The position numbers were made by a program, and so were the translations under genes. The notes below the pieces were generated by a model, which ran no database searches, had not been told where the DNA came from, and saw only the letters and a program-made list of their open reading frames with translations. Of a stretch of DNA of 64,000 bases, positions 13,271 to 25,759 are shown piece by piece. This DNA comes from Eledone cirrhosa (lineage: Eukaryota > Mollusca > Cephalopoda > Octopoda > Eledonidae): assembly GCA_964016885.1 (NCBI GenBank), contig OZ024743.1, positions 185,486,962 through 185,550,961 of the forward strand. The letters are read 5' to 3'. How positions within the stretch are numbered: the first letter of the stretch is position 1; every line of letters begins with the position of its first letter.

Positions 13271-16200
13271 GTTAACAGTGTTGTTGAGTGAGATTCTAGT
13301 ATGGCATAAACGTTAACAGTGTTGGTGAGTGAGATTCTAGTATGGCATAAACGTTAACAGTGTTGATGAGTGAGATTCTAGTATGGCATAAACGTTAACA
13401 GTGTTGGTGAGTGAGATTCTAGTATGGCATAAACGTTAACAGTGTTGGTGAGTCAGATTCTAGCATGGCATAAACGTCAACAGTGTTGTTGAGTGAGATT
13501 CTAGTATGGCATAAACGTTAACAGTGTTGATGAGTGAGATTCTAGCATGGCATAAACGTTAACAGTGTTGGTGAGTGAGATTCTAGTATCGCATAAACGT
13601 TAACAGTGTTGGTGAGTAAGATTCTAGTATGGCATAAACGTTAACAGTGTTGTTGAGTGAGATTCTAGCATGGCATAAACGTTAACAGTGTTGTTGAGTG
13701 AGATCCTAGTATAGCATAAACGTTAACAGTGTTGTTGAGTGAGATTCTAGTATGGCATAAACGTTAACAGTGTTGTTGAGTGAGATTCTAGCATGGCATA
13801 CACGTTAACAGTGTTGTTGAGTGAGATTCTAGTATGGCATACACGTTAACAGTGTTGTTGAGTGAGATTCTAGTATGGCATAAACGTTAACAGTGTTGGT
13901 GAGTGAGATTCTAGTATGGCATAAACGTTAACAGTGTTGTTGAGTGAGATTCTAGTATAGCATACACGTTAACAGTGTTCGTGAGTGAGATTCTAGTATG
14001 GCATAAACTTTAACAGTGTTGGTGAGTGAGATTCTAGTATGGCATACACGTTAACAGTGTTCGTGAGTGAGATTCTAGTATGGCATAAACGTTAACAGTG
14101 TTGGTGAGTGAGATTCTAGTATGGCATAAACGTCAACAGTGTTGGTGAGTCAGATTCTAGCATGGCATAAACGTTAACAGTGTTGGTGAGTGAGATTCTA
14201 GCCTGACATAAACGTTAACAGTGTTGGTGAGTGAGATTCTAGTATGGCATAAACGTTAACAGTGTTGGTGAGTGAGATTCTAGCATGGCATAAACGTTAA
14301 AAGTGTTGGTGAGTAAGATCTAGCATGGCATAAACGTTAACAGTGTTGGTGAGTGAGATTCTAGTATGGCATAAACGTTAACAGTGTTGTTGAGTGAGAT
14401 TCTAGCATGGCATACACGTTAACAGTGTTGTTGAGTGACATTCTAGTATGGCATACACGTTAACAGTGTTGTTGAGTGAGATTCTAGTATGGCATAAACG
14501 TTAACAGTGTTGTTGAGTGAGATTCTAGCATGGCATACACGTTAACAGTGTTGTTGAGTGAGATTCTAGTATGGCATACACGTTAACAGTGTTGTTGAGT
14601 GAGATTCTAGTATGGCATAAACGTTAACAGTGTTGGTGAGTGAGATTCTAGTATGGCATAAACGTTAACTGTTGTTGAGTGAGATTCTAGTATAGCATAC
14701 ACGTTAACAGTGTTCGTGAGTGAGATTCTAGCATGGCATAAACGTTAACAGTGTTGTTGAGTGAGATTCTAGTATGGCATACACGTTAACAGTGTTCGTG
14801 AGTGAGATTCTAGTATGGCATAAACGTTAACAGTGTTGGTGAATGAGATTCTAGTATGGCATACACGTTAACAGTGTTCGTGAGTGAGATTCTAGTATGG
14901 CATAAACGTTAACGGTGTTGGTGAGTGAGATTCTAGTATGGCATAAACGTTAACAGTGTTCGTGAGTGAGATTCTAGTATGGCATAAACGTTAACAGTGT
15001 TGTTGAGTGAGATTCTAGCATGGCATACACGTTAACAGTGTTGGTGAGTGAGATTCTAGTATGGCATAAACTTTAACAGTGTTGTTGAGTGAGATTCTAG
15101 TATGGCATAAACGTTAACAGTGTTGTTGAGTGAGATTCTAGCATGGCATAAACGTTAACAGTGTTGGTGAGTGAGATTCTAGCATGACATAAACGTTAAC
15201 AGTGTTGTTGAGTGAGATTCTAGCATGGCATAAACGTTGACAGTGTTGGTGAGTGAGATTCTAGCATGGCATAAACGTTGACAGTATTGGTGAGTGAGAT
15301 TCTAGTATGGCATAAACGTTAACAGTGTTGTTGAGTGAGATTCTAGTATGGCATAAACGTTAACAGTGTTGTTGAGTGAGATTCTAGTATGGCATAAACG
15401 TTAACAGTGTTGATGAGTGAGATTCTAGCATGGCATAAACGTTAACAGTGTTGGTGAGTGAGATTCTAGTATGGCATAAACGTTAACAGTGTTGTTGAGT
15501 GAGATTCTAGTATGGCATAAACGTTAACAGTGTTGGTGAGTGAGATTATAGTATGGCATAAACGTTAACAGTGTTGGTGAGTGAGATTCTAGTATGGCAT
15601 ACACATTAACAGTGTTGTTGATTGAGATTCTAGTATGGCATACACATTAACAGTGTTGTTGAGTGAGATTCTAGTATGGCATAAACGTTAACAGTGTTGG
15701 TGTGTGAGATTCTAGCATGGCATAAACGTTAACAGTGTTGGTGAGTGAGATTCTAGTATTGCATAAACATTAACAGAGTTGGTGAGTGAGATTCTAGTAT
15801 GGCATATACGTTAACAGTGTTGTTGAGTGAGATTCTAGCATGGCATAAACGTTAACAGTGTTGTTGAGTGAGATCCTAGTATGGCATAAACGTTAACAGT
15901 GTTGTTGAGTGAGATTCTAGTATGGCATAAACGTTAACAGTGTTGGTGAGTGAGATTCTAGTATGGCATAAACGTTAACAGTGTTGATGAGTGAGATTCT
16001 AGTATGGCATAAACGTTAACAGTGTTGGTGAGTGAGATTCTAGTATGGCATAAACGTTAACAGTGTTGGTGAGTCAGATTCTAGCATGGCATAAACGTCA
16101 ACAGTGTTGTTGAGTGAGATTCTAGTATGGCATAAACGTTAACAGTGTTGATGAGTGAGATTCTAGCATGGCATAAACGTTAACAGTGTTGGTGAGTGAG

Positions 16201-17489
16201 ATTCTAGTATCGCATAAACGTTAACAGTGTTGGTGAGTAAGATTCTAGTATGGCATAAACGTTAACAGTGTTGGTGAGTGAGATTCTAGTATGGCATAAA
16301 CGTTAACAGTGTTGGTGAGTGAGATTATAGTATGGCATAAACGTTAACAGTGTTGGTGAGTGAGATTCTAGTATGGCATAAACGTTAACAGTGTTGGTGA
16401 GTCAGATTCTAGTATGGCATAAACGTTAACAGTGTTGGTGAGTGAGTTCTAGTATAGCATAAACGTTAACAATGTTGGTGAGTCAGATTCTAGCATGGCA
16501 TAAACGTTAACAGTTTTGTTGAGTCAGATTCTACTATGGCATAAACGTTAACAGTGTTGGTGAGTGAGATTCTAGTATGGCATAAACGTTAACAGTGTTG
16601 TTGAGTGAGATTCTAGTATGGCATAAACGTTAACAGTGTTGTTGAGTGAGATTCTAGCATGGCATAAACGTTAACAGTGTTGGTGAGTGAGATTCTAGCA
16701 TGACATTAACGTTAACAGTGTTGTGGAGCGAGTTTCTAGCATGGCATAAACGTTGACAGTGTTGGTGAGTGAGATTCTAGCATGGCATAAACGTTGACAG
16801 TATTGGTGAGTGAGATTCTAGTATGGCATAAACGTTAACAGTGTTGTTGAGTGAGATTCTAGTATGGCATAAACGTTAACAGTGTTGTTGAGTGAGATTC
16901 TAGTATGGCATAAACGTTAACAGTGTTGGTGAGTGAGATTCTAGCATGGCATAAACGTTAACAGTGTTGCTGAGTGAGATTCTAGTATGGCATAAACGTT
17001 TACAGAGTTGGTGAGTGAGATTCTAGTATGGCATAAACGTTAACAGTGTTGTTGAGTGAGATTCTAGCATGGCATAAACGTTAACAGTGTTGTTGAGTGA
17101 GATCCTAGTATAGCATAAACGTTAACAGTGTTGTTGAGTGAGATTCTAGTATGGCATAAACGTTAACAGTTTTGGTGAGTGAGATTCTAGTATGGCATAA
17201 ACGTTAACAGTGTTGTTGAGTGAGATTCTAGTATGGCATAAACGTTAACAGTGTTGGTGAGTGAGATTCTAGTATGGCATATACATTAACAGTGTTGTTG
17301 ATTGAGATTCTAGTATGGCATACACATTAACAGTGTTGTTGAGTGAGATTCTAGTATGGCATAAACGTTAACAGAGTTGGTGAGTGAGATTCTAGTATGG
17401 CATAAACGTTAACAGTGTTGTTGAGTGAGATTCTAGCATGGCATAAACGTTAACAGTGTTGTTGAGTGAGATCCTAGTATGGCATAAAC
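13271..17489 (+). repeat. Copy 2 of the 4,219-bp tandem duplication
   Basis: This is the downstream copy, directly abutting copy 1. It contains blocks starting at 13435 (2,621 bp) and 16056. Private changes seen by eye include CATATACG near 15803 and TATAGCAT in the short monomer near 16450. The right limit lies between 17490 and about 17570, where a GAGCGAG monomer replaces the expected GAGTGAG one. Confidence 0.85.
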
Positions 17490-20154
17490 GTTAACAGTGT
17501 TGTTGAGTGAGATTCTAGTATGGCATAAACGTTAACAGTGTTGGTGAGCGAGATTCTAGTATGGCATAAACGTTAACAGTGTTGTTGAGTGAGATTCTAG
17601 TATGGCATAAACGTTAACAGTGTTGGTGAGTGAGATTCTAGTATGGCATAAACGTTAACAGTATTGGTGAGTGAGATTCTAGTATGGCATAAACGTTAAC
17701 AGTGTTGGTGAGTCAGATTCTAGCATGGCATAAACGTTAACAGTGTTGGTGAGTGAGATTCTAGCATGGCATAAACGTTAACAGTGTTGGTGAGTGAGAT
17801 TCTAGTATCGCATAAACGGTAACAGTGTTGGTGAGTCAGATTCTAGTATGGCATAAACGTTAACAGTGTTGGTGAGTGAGATTCTAGTATGGCATAAACG
17901 TTAACAATGTTGGTGAGTCAGATTCTAGCATGGCATAAACTTAAACAGTTTTGTTGAGTCAGATTCTAGTATGGCATAAACGTTAACAGTGTTGGTGAGT
18001 GAGATTCTAGTATGGCATAAACGTTAACAGTGTTGGTGAGTGAGATTCTAGTATGGCATAAAAGTTAACAGTTTTGTTGAGTCAGATTCTAGCATGGCAT
18101 AAACGTTAACAGTGTTGGTGAGTGAGATTCTAGTATGGCATAAACGTTAACAGTGTTGGTGAGTGAGATTCTAGTATGGCATAAACGTTAACAGTTTTGT
18201 TGAGTCAGATTCTAGTATGGCATAAACGTTAACAGTGTTGGTGAGTGAGATTCTAGTATGGCATAAACGTTAACAGTGTTGGTGAGTGAGATTCTAGTAT
18301 GGCATAAACGTTAACAGTTTTGTTGAGTCAGATTCTAGCATGGCATAAACGTTAACAGTGTTGGTGAGTGAGATTCTAGTATGGCATAAACGTTAACAGT
18401 GTTGGTGAGTGAGATTCTAGCATGGCATAAACGTTAACAGTTTTGGTGAGTGAGATTCTAGTATGGCATAAACGTTAACAGTGTTGGTGAGTGAGATTCT
18501 AGCATGGCATAAACGTTAACAGTGTTGGTGAGTGAGATTCTAGCATGGCATAAACGTTAACAGTGTTGGTGAGTGAGATTCTAGTATGGCATAAACGTTA
18601 ACAGTGTTTGTGAGTGAGATTCTAGTATGGCATAAACGTTAACAGTGTTGTTGAGTGAGATTCTAGTATGGCATAAACGTTAACAGTGTTGGTGAGTGAG
18701 ATTCTAGTATGGCATAAACGTTAACAGTATTGGTGAGTGAGATTCTAGTATGGCATAAACGTTAACTGTGTTGGTGAGTCAGATTCTAGCATGGCATAAA
18801 CGTTAACAGTGTTGTTGAGTGAGATTCTAGCATGGCATAAACGTTAACAATGTTGGTGAGTCAGATTCTAGCATGGCATAAACGTTAACAGTATTGGTGA
18901 GTGAGATTCTAGTATGGCATAAACGTTAACAGTGTTGGTGAGTCAGATTCTAGTATGGCATAAACGTTAACAATGTTGGTGAGTGAGATCCTAGTATGGC
19001 ATAAACGTTAACAGTGTTGTTGAGTGCGATTCTAGTATGGCATAAACGTTAACAGTGTTGGTGAGTGAGATTCTAGTATGGCATAAACGTTAACGGTGTT
19101 GTTGAGTGAGATTCTAGTATGGCATAAACGTTAACAGTGTTGGTGAGTGAGATTATAGTATGGCATAAACGTTAACAGTGTTGGTGAGTGAGATTCTAGT
19201 ATGGCATACACATTAACAGTGTTGTTGATTGAGGTTCTAGTATGGCATAAACGTTAACAGTGTTGGTGAGTGAGATTCTAGCATGGCATAAACGTTAACA
19301 ATGTTGGTGAGTGAGATCCTAGTATGGCATAAACGTTAACAGTGTTGTTGAGTGAGATTCTAGTATGGCATAAACGTTAACAGTGTTGGTGAGTGAGATT
19401 CTAGTATGGCATAAACGTTAACAGTGTTGTTGAGTGAGATTCTAGTATGGCATAAACGTTAACAGTGTTGGTGAGTGAGATTATAGTATGGCATAAACGT
19501 TAACAGTGTTGGTGAGTGAGATTCTAGTATGGCATACACATTAACAGTGTTGTTGATTGAGATTCTAGTATGGCATACACATTAACAGTGTTGTTGAGTG
19601 AGATTCTAGTATGGCATAAACGTTAACAGTGTTGGTGAGTGAGATTCTAGCATGGCATAAACGTTAACAGTGTTGGTGAGTGAGATTCTAGTATGGCATA
19701 AACATTAACAGAGTTGGTGAGTGAGATTCTAGTATGGCATAAACGTTAACAGTGTTGTTGAGTGAGATTCTAGCATGGCATAAACGTTAACAGTGTTGTT
19801 GAGTGAGATCCTAGTTTGGCATAAACGTTAACAGTGTTGTTGAGTGAGATTCTAGTATGGCATAAACGTTAACAGTGTTGTTGAGTGAGATCCTAGTATG
19901 GCATACACGTTAACAGTGTTCGTGAGTGAGATTCTAGTATGGCATAAACGTTAACGGTGTTGGTGAGTGAGATTCTAGTATGGCATAAACGTTAACAGTG
20001 TTCGTGAGTGAGATTCTAGTATGGCATAAACGTTAACAGTGTTGTTGAGTGAGATTCTAGCATGGCATACACGTTAACAGTGTTGGTGAGTGAGATTCTA
20101 GTATGGCATAAACTTTAACAGTGTTGTTGAGTGAGATTCTAGCATGGCATAAAC
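17490..20154 (+). repeat. Mosaic segment upstream of copy A
   Basis: This is ordinary 41-bp satellite with tags GAGCGAG (17548), TTAAACAG (17941) and GTGCGATTC (19024). These lie 8,318 or 8,317 bp before their counterparts inside copy A (25866, 26259, 27341), so the segment is an older relative of about 25.8-28.2 kb. From about 19.9 kb it carries TTCGTGAG and ACTTTAAC tags of the kind seen earlier at about 5.2 and 8.0 kb. No short monomer was found here. Confidence 0.75.
17941..18432 (+). repeat. Trimeric HOR, 4 x 123 bp
   Basis: Monomers with T at position 10 and GAGTCAG (TTTTGTTGAGTCAG) start at 17941, 18064, 18187 and 18310, exactly 123 bp apart. Each is followed by two GGTGAGTGAG monomers, giving a clean 3-monomer repeat nested inside the larger blocks. 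A fifth T-at-10 monomer at 18433 has lost the GAGTCAG tag and closes the run. Confidence 0.88.
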
Positions 20155-23100
20155 GTTAACAGTGTTGGTGAGTGAGATTCTAGCATGACATAAACGTTAA
20201 CAGTGTTGTTGAGTGAGATTCTAGCATGGCATAAACGTTGACAGTGTTGGTGAGTGAGATTCTAGCATGGCATAAACGTTGACAGTATTGGTGAGTGAGA
20301 TTCTAGTATGGCATAAACGTTAACAGTGTTGTTGAGTGAGATTCTAGTATGGCATAAACGTTAACAGTGTTGTTGAGTGAGATTCTAGTATGGCATAAAC
20401 GTTAACAGTGTTGATGAGTGAGATTCTAGCATGGCATAAACGTTAACAGTGTTGGTGAGTGAGATTCTAGTATGGCATAAACGTTAACAGAGTTGGTGAG
20501 CGAGATTCTAGTATGGCATAAACGTTAACAGTGTTGTTGAGTGAGATTCTAGCATGGCATAAACGTTAACAGTGTTGTTGAGTGAGATCCTAGAATGGCA
20601 TAAACGTTAACAGTGTTGTTGAGTGAGATTCTAGTATGGCATAAACGTTAACAGTGTTGGTGAGTGAGATTGTAGTATGGCATAAACGTTAACAGTGTTG
20701 TTGAGTGAGATTCTAGTATGGCATAAACGTTAACAGTGTTGGTGAGTGAGATTATAGTATGGCATAAACGTTAACAGTGTTGGTGAGTGAGATTCTAGTA
20801 TGGCATACACATTAACAGTGTTGTTGATTGAGATTCTAGTATGGCATACACATTAACAGTGTTGTTGAGTGAGATTCTAGTATGGCATAAACGTTAACAG
20901 TGTTGGTGTGTGAGATTCTAGTATGGCATAAACGTTAACAGTGTTGATGAGTGAGATTCTAGCATGGCATAAACGTTAACAGTGTTGGTGAGTGAGATTC
21001 TAGTATCGCATAAACGTTAACAGTGTTGGTGAGTAAGATTCTAGTATGGCATAAACGTTAACAGTGTTGGTGAGTGAGATTCTAGTATGGCATAAACGTT
21101 AACAGTGTTGGTGAGTGAGATTATAGTATGGCATAAACGTTAACAGTGTTGGTGAGTGAGATTCTAGTATGGCATAAACGTTAACAGTGTTGGTGAGTCA
21201 GATTCTAGTATGGCATAAACGTTAACAGTGTTGGTGAGTGAGTTCTAGTATGGCATAAACGTTAACAATGTTGGTGAGTCAGATTCTAGCATGGCATAAA
21301 CGTTAACAGTTTTGTTGAGTCAGATTCTACTATGGCATAAACGTTAACAGTGTTGGTGAGTGAGATTCTAGTATGGCATAAACGTTAACAGTGTTGGTGA
21401 GTGAGATTCTAGTATGGCATAAACATTAACAGAGTTGGTGAGTGAGATTCTAGCATGGCATAAACGTTAACAGTGTTGTTGAGTGAGATTCTAGTATGGC
21501 ATAAACGTTAACAGTGTTGGTGAGTGAGATTCTAGTATGGCATAAACGTTAACAGTGTTGATGAGTGAGATTCTAGTATGGCATAAACGTTAACAGTGTT
21601 GGTGAGTGAGATTCTAGTATGGCATAAACGTTAACAGTGTTGGTGAGTCAGATTCTAGCATGGCATAAACGTCAACAGTGTTGTTGAGTGAGATTCTAGT
21701 ATGGCATAAACGTTAACAGTGTTGATGAGTGAGATTCTAGCATGGCATAAACGTTAACAGTGTTGGTGAGTGAGATTCTAGTATCGCATAAACGTTAACA
21801 GTGTTGGTGAGTAAGATTCTAGTATGGCATAAACGTTAACAGTGTTGTTGAGTGAGATTCTAGCATGGCATAAACGTTAACAGTGTTGTTGAGTGAGATC
21901 CTAGTATAGCATAAACGTTAACAGTGTTGTTGAGTGAGATTCTAGTATGGCATAAACGTTAACAGTGTTGTTGAGTGAGATTCTAGCATGGCATACACGT
22001 TAACAGTGTTGTTGAGTGAGATTCTAGTATGGCATACACGTTAACAGTGTTGTTGAGTGAGATTCTAGTATGGCATAAACGTTAACAGTGTTGGTGAGTG
22101 AGATTCTAGTATGGCATAAACGTTAACAGTGTTGTTGAGTGAGATTCTAGTATAGCATACACGTTAACAGTGTTCGTGAGTGAGATTCTAGTATGGCATA
22201 AACTTTAACAGTGTTGGTGAGTGAGATTCTAGTATGGCATACACGTTAACAGTGTTCGTGAGTGAGATTCTAGTATGGCATAAACGTTAACAGTGTTGGT
22301 GAGTGAGATTCTAGTATGGCATAAACGTCAACAGTGTTGGTGAGTCAGATTCTAGCATGGCATAAACGTTAACAGTGTTGGTGAGTGAGATTCTAGCCTG
22401 ACATAAACGTTAACAGTGTTGGTGAGTGAGATTCTAGTATGGCATAAACGTTAACAGTGTTGGTGAGTGAGATTCTAGCATGGCATAAACGTTAAAAGTG
22501 TTGGTGAGTAAGATCTAGCATGGCATAAACGTTAACAGTGTTGGTGAGTGAGATTCTAGTATGGCATAAACGTTAACAGTGTTGTTGAGTGAGATTCTAG
22601 CATGGCATACACGTTAACAGTGTTGTTGAGTGACATTCTAGTATGGCATACACGTTAACAGTGTTGTTGAGTGAGATTCTAGTATGGCATAAACGTTAAC
22701 AGTGTTGTTGAGTGAGATTCTAGCATGGCATACACGTTAACAGTGTTGTTGAGTGAGATTCTAGTATGGCATACACGTTAACAGTGTTGTTGAGTGAGAT
22801 TCTAGTATGGCATAAACGTTAACAGTGTTGGTGAGTGAGATTCTAGTATGGCATAAACGTTAACTGTTGTTGAGTGAGATTCTAGTATAGCATACACGTT
22901 AACAGTGTTCGTGAGTGAGATTCTAGCATGGCATAAACGTTAACAGTGTTGTTGAGTGAGATTCTAGTATGGCATACACGTTAACAGTGTTCGTGAGTGA
23001 GATTCTAGTATGGCATAAACGTTAACAGTGTTGGTGAATGAGATTCTAGTATGGCATACACGTTAACAGTGTTCGTGAGTGAGATTCTAGTATGGCAAAA

Positions 23101-25759
23101 ACGTTAACAGTGTTGTTGAGTGAGATTCTAGCATGGCATACACGTTAACAGTGTTGGTGAGTGAGATTCTAGTATGGCATAAACTTTAACAGTGTTGTTG
23201 AGTGAGATTCTAGTATGGCATAAACGTTAACAGTGTTGTTGAGTGAGATTCTAGCATCGCATAAACGTTAACAGTGTTGGTGAGTGAGATTCTAGCATGA
23301 CATAAACGTTAACAGTGTTGTTGAGTGAGATTCTAGCATGGCATAAACGTTGACAGTGTTGGTGAGTGAGATTCTAGCATGGCATAAACGTTGGCAGTAT
23401 TGGTGAGTGAGATTCTAGTATGGCATAAACGTTAACAGTGTTGTTGAGTGAGATTCTAGTATGGCATAAACGTTAACAGTGTTGTTGAGTGAGATTCTAG
23501 TATGGCATAAACGTTAACAGTGTTGATGAGTGAGATTCTAGCATGGCATAAACGTTAACAGTGTTGGTGAGTGAGATTCTAGTATGGCATAAACGTTAAC
23601 AGAGTTGGTGAGCGAGATTCTAGTATGGCATAAACGTTAACAGTGTTGTTGAGTGAGATTCTAGCATGGCATAAACGTTAACAGTGTTGTTGAGTGAGAT
23701 CCTAGTATGGCATAAACGTTAACAGTGTTGTTGAGTGAGATTCTAGTATGGCATAAACGTTAACAGTGTTGGTGAGTGAGATTGTAGTATGGCATAAACG
23801 TTAACAGTGTTGTTGAGTGAGATTCTAGTATGGCATAAACGTTAACAGTGTTGGTGAGTGAGATTATAGTATGGCATAAACGTTAACAGTGTTGGTGAGT
23901 GAGATTCTAGTATGGCATACACATTAACAGTGTTGTTGATTGAGATTCTAGTATGGCATACACATTAACAGTGTTGTTGAGTGAGATTCTAGTATGGCAT
24001 AAACGTTAACAGTGTTGGTGTGTGAGATTCTAGCATGGCATAAACGTTAACAGTGTTGGTGAGTGAGATTCTAGTATGGCATAAACATTAACAGAGTTGG
24101 TGAGTGAGATTCTAGTATGGCATAAACGTTAACAGTGTTGTTGAGTGAGATTCTAGCATGGCATAAACGTTAACAGTGTTGTTGAGTGAGATCCTAGTAT
24201 GGCATAAACGTTAACAGTGTTGTTGAGTGAGATTCTAGTATGGCATAAACGTTAACAGTGTTGGTGAGTGAGATTCTAGTATGGCATAAACGTTAACAGT
24301 GTTGATGAGTGAGATTCTAGTATGGCATAAACGTTAACAGTGTTGGTGAGTGAGATTCTAGTATGGCATAAACGTTAACAGTGTTGGTGAGTCAGATTCT
24401 AGCATGGCATAAACGTCAACAGTGTTGTTGAGTGAGATTCTAGTATGGCATAAACGTTAACAGTGTTGATGAGTGAGATTCTAGCATGGCATAAACGTTA
24501 ACAGTGTTGGTGAGTGAGATTCTAGTATCGCATAAACGTTAACAGTGTTGGTGAGTAAGATTCTAGTATGGCATAAACGTTAACAGTGTTGGTGAGTGAG
24601 ATTCTAGTATGGCATAAACGTTAACAGTGTTGGTGAGTGAGATTATAGTATGGCATAAACGTTAACAGTGTTGGTGAGTGAGATTCTAGTATGGCATAAA
24701 CGTTAACAGTGTTGGTGAGTCAGATTCTAGTATGGCATAAACGTTAACAGTGTTGGTGAGTGAGTTCTAGTATGGCATAAACGTTAACAATGTTGGTGAG
24801 TCAGATTCTAGCATGGCATAAACGTTAACAGTTTTGTTGAGTCAGATTCTACTATGGCATAAACGTTAACAGTGTTGGTGAGTGAGATTCTAGTATGGCA
24901 TAAACGTTAACAGTGTTGTTGAGTGAGATTCTAGTATGGCATAAACGTTAACAGTGTTGTTGAGTGAGATTCTAGCATGGCATAAACGTTAACAGTGTTG
25001 GTGAGTGAGATTCTAGCATGACATTAACGTTAACAGTGTTGTGGAGCGAGTTTCTAGCATGGCATAAACGTTGACAGTGTTGGTGAGTGAGATTCTAGCA
25101 TGGCATAAACGTTGACAGTATTGGTGAGTGAGATTCTAGTATGGCATAAACGTTAACAGTGTTGTTGAGTGAGATTCTAGTATGGCATAAACGTTAACAG
25201 TGTTGTTGAGTGAGATTCTAGTATGGCATAAACGTTAACAGTGTTGGTGAGTGAGATTCTAGCATGGCATAAACGTTAACAGTGTTGCTGAGTGAGATTC
25301 TAGTATGGCATAAACGTTTACAGAGTTGGTGAGTGAGATTCTAGTATGGCATAAACGTTAACAGTGTTGTTGAGTGAGATTCTAGCATGGCATAAACGTT
25401 AACAGTGTTGTTGAGTGAGATCCTAGTATAGCATAAACGTTAACAGTGTTGTTGAGTGAGATTCTAGTATGGCATAAACGTTAACAGTTTTGGTGAGTGA
25501 GATTCTAGTATGGCATAAACGTTAACAGTGTTGTTGAGTGAGATTCTAGTATGGCATAAACGTTAACAGTGTTGGTGAGTGAGATTCTAGTATGGCATAT
25601 ACATTAACAGTGTTGTTGATTGAGATTCTAGTATGGCATACACATTAACAGTGTTGTTGAGTGAGATTCTAGTATGGCATAAACGTTAACAGAGTTGGTG
25701 AGTGAGATTCTAGTATGGCATAAACGTTAACAGTGTTGTTGAGTGAGATTCTAGCATGG

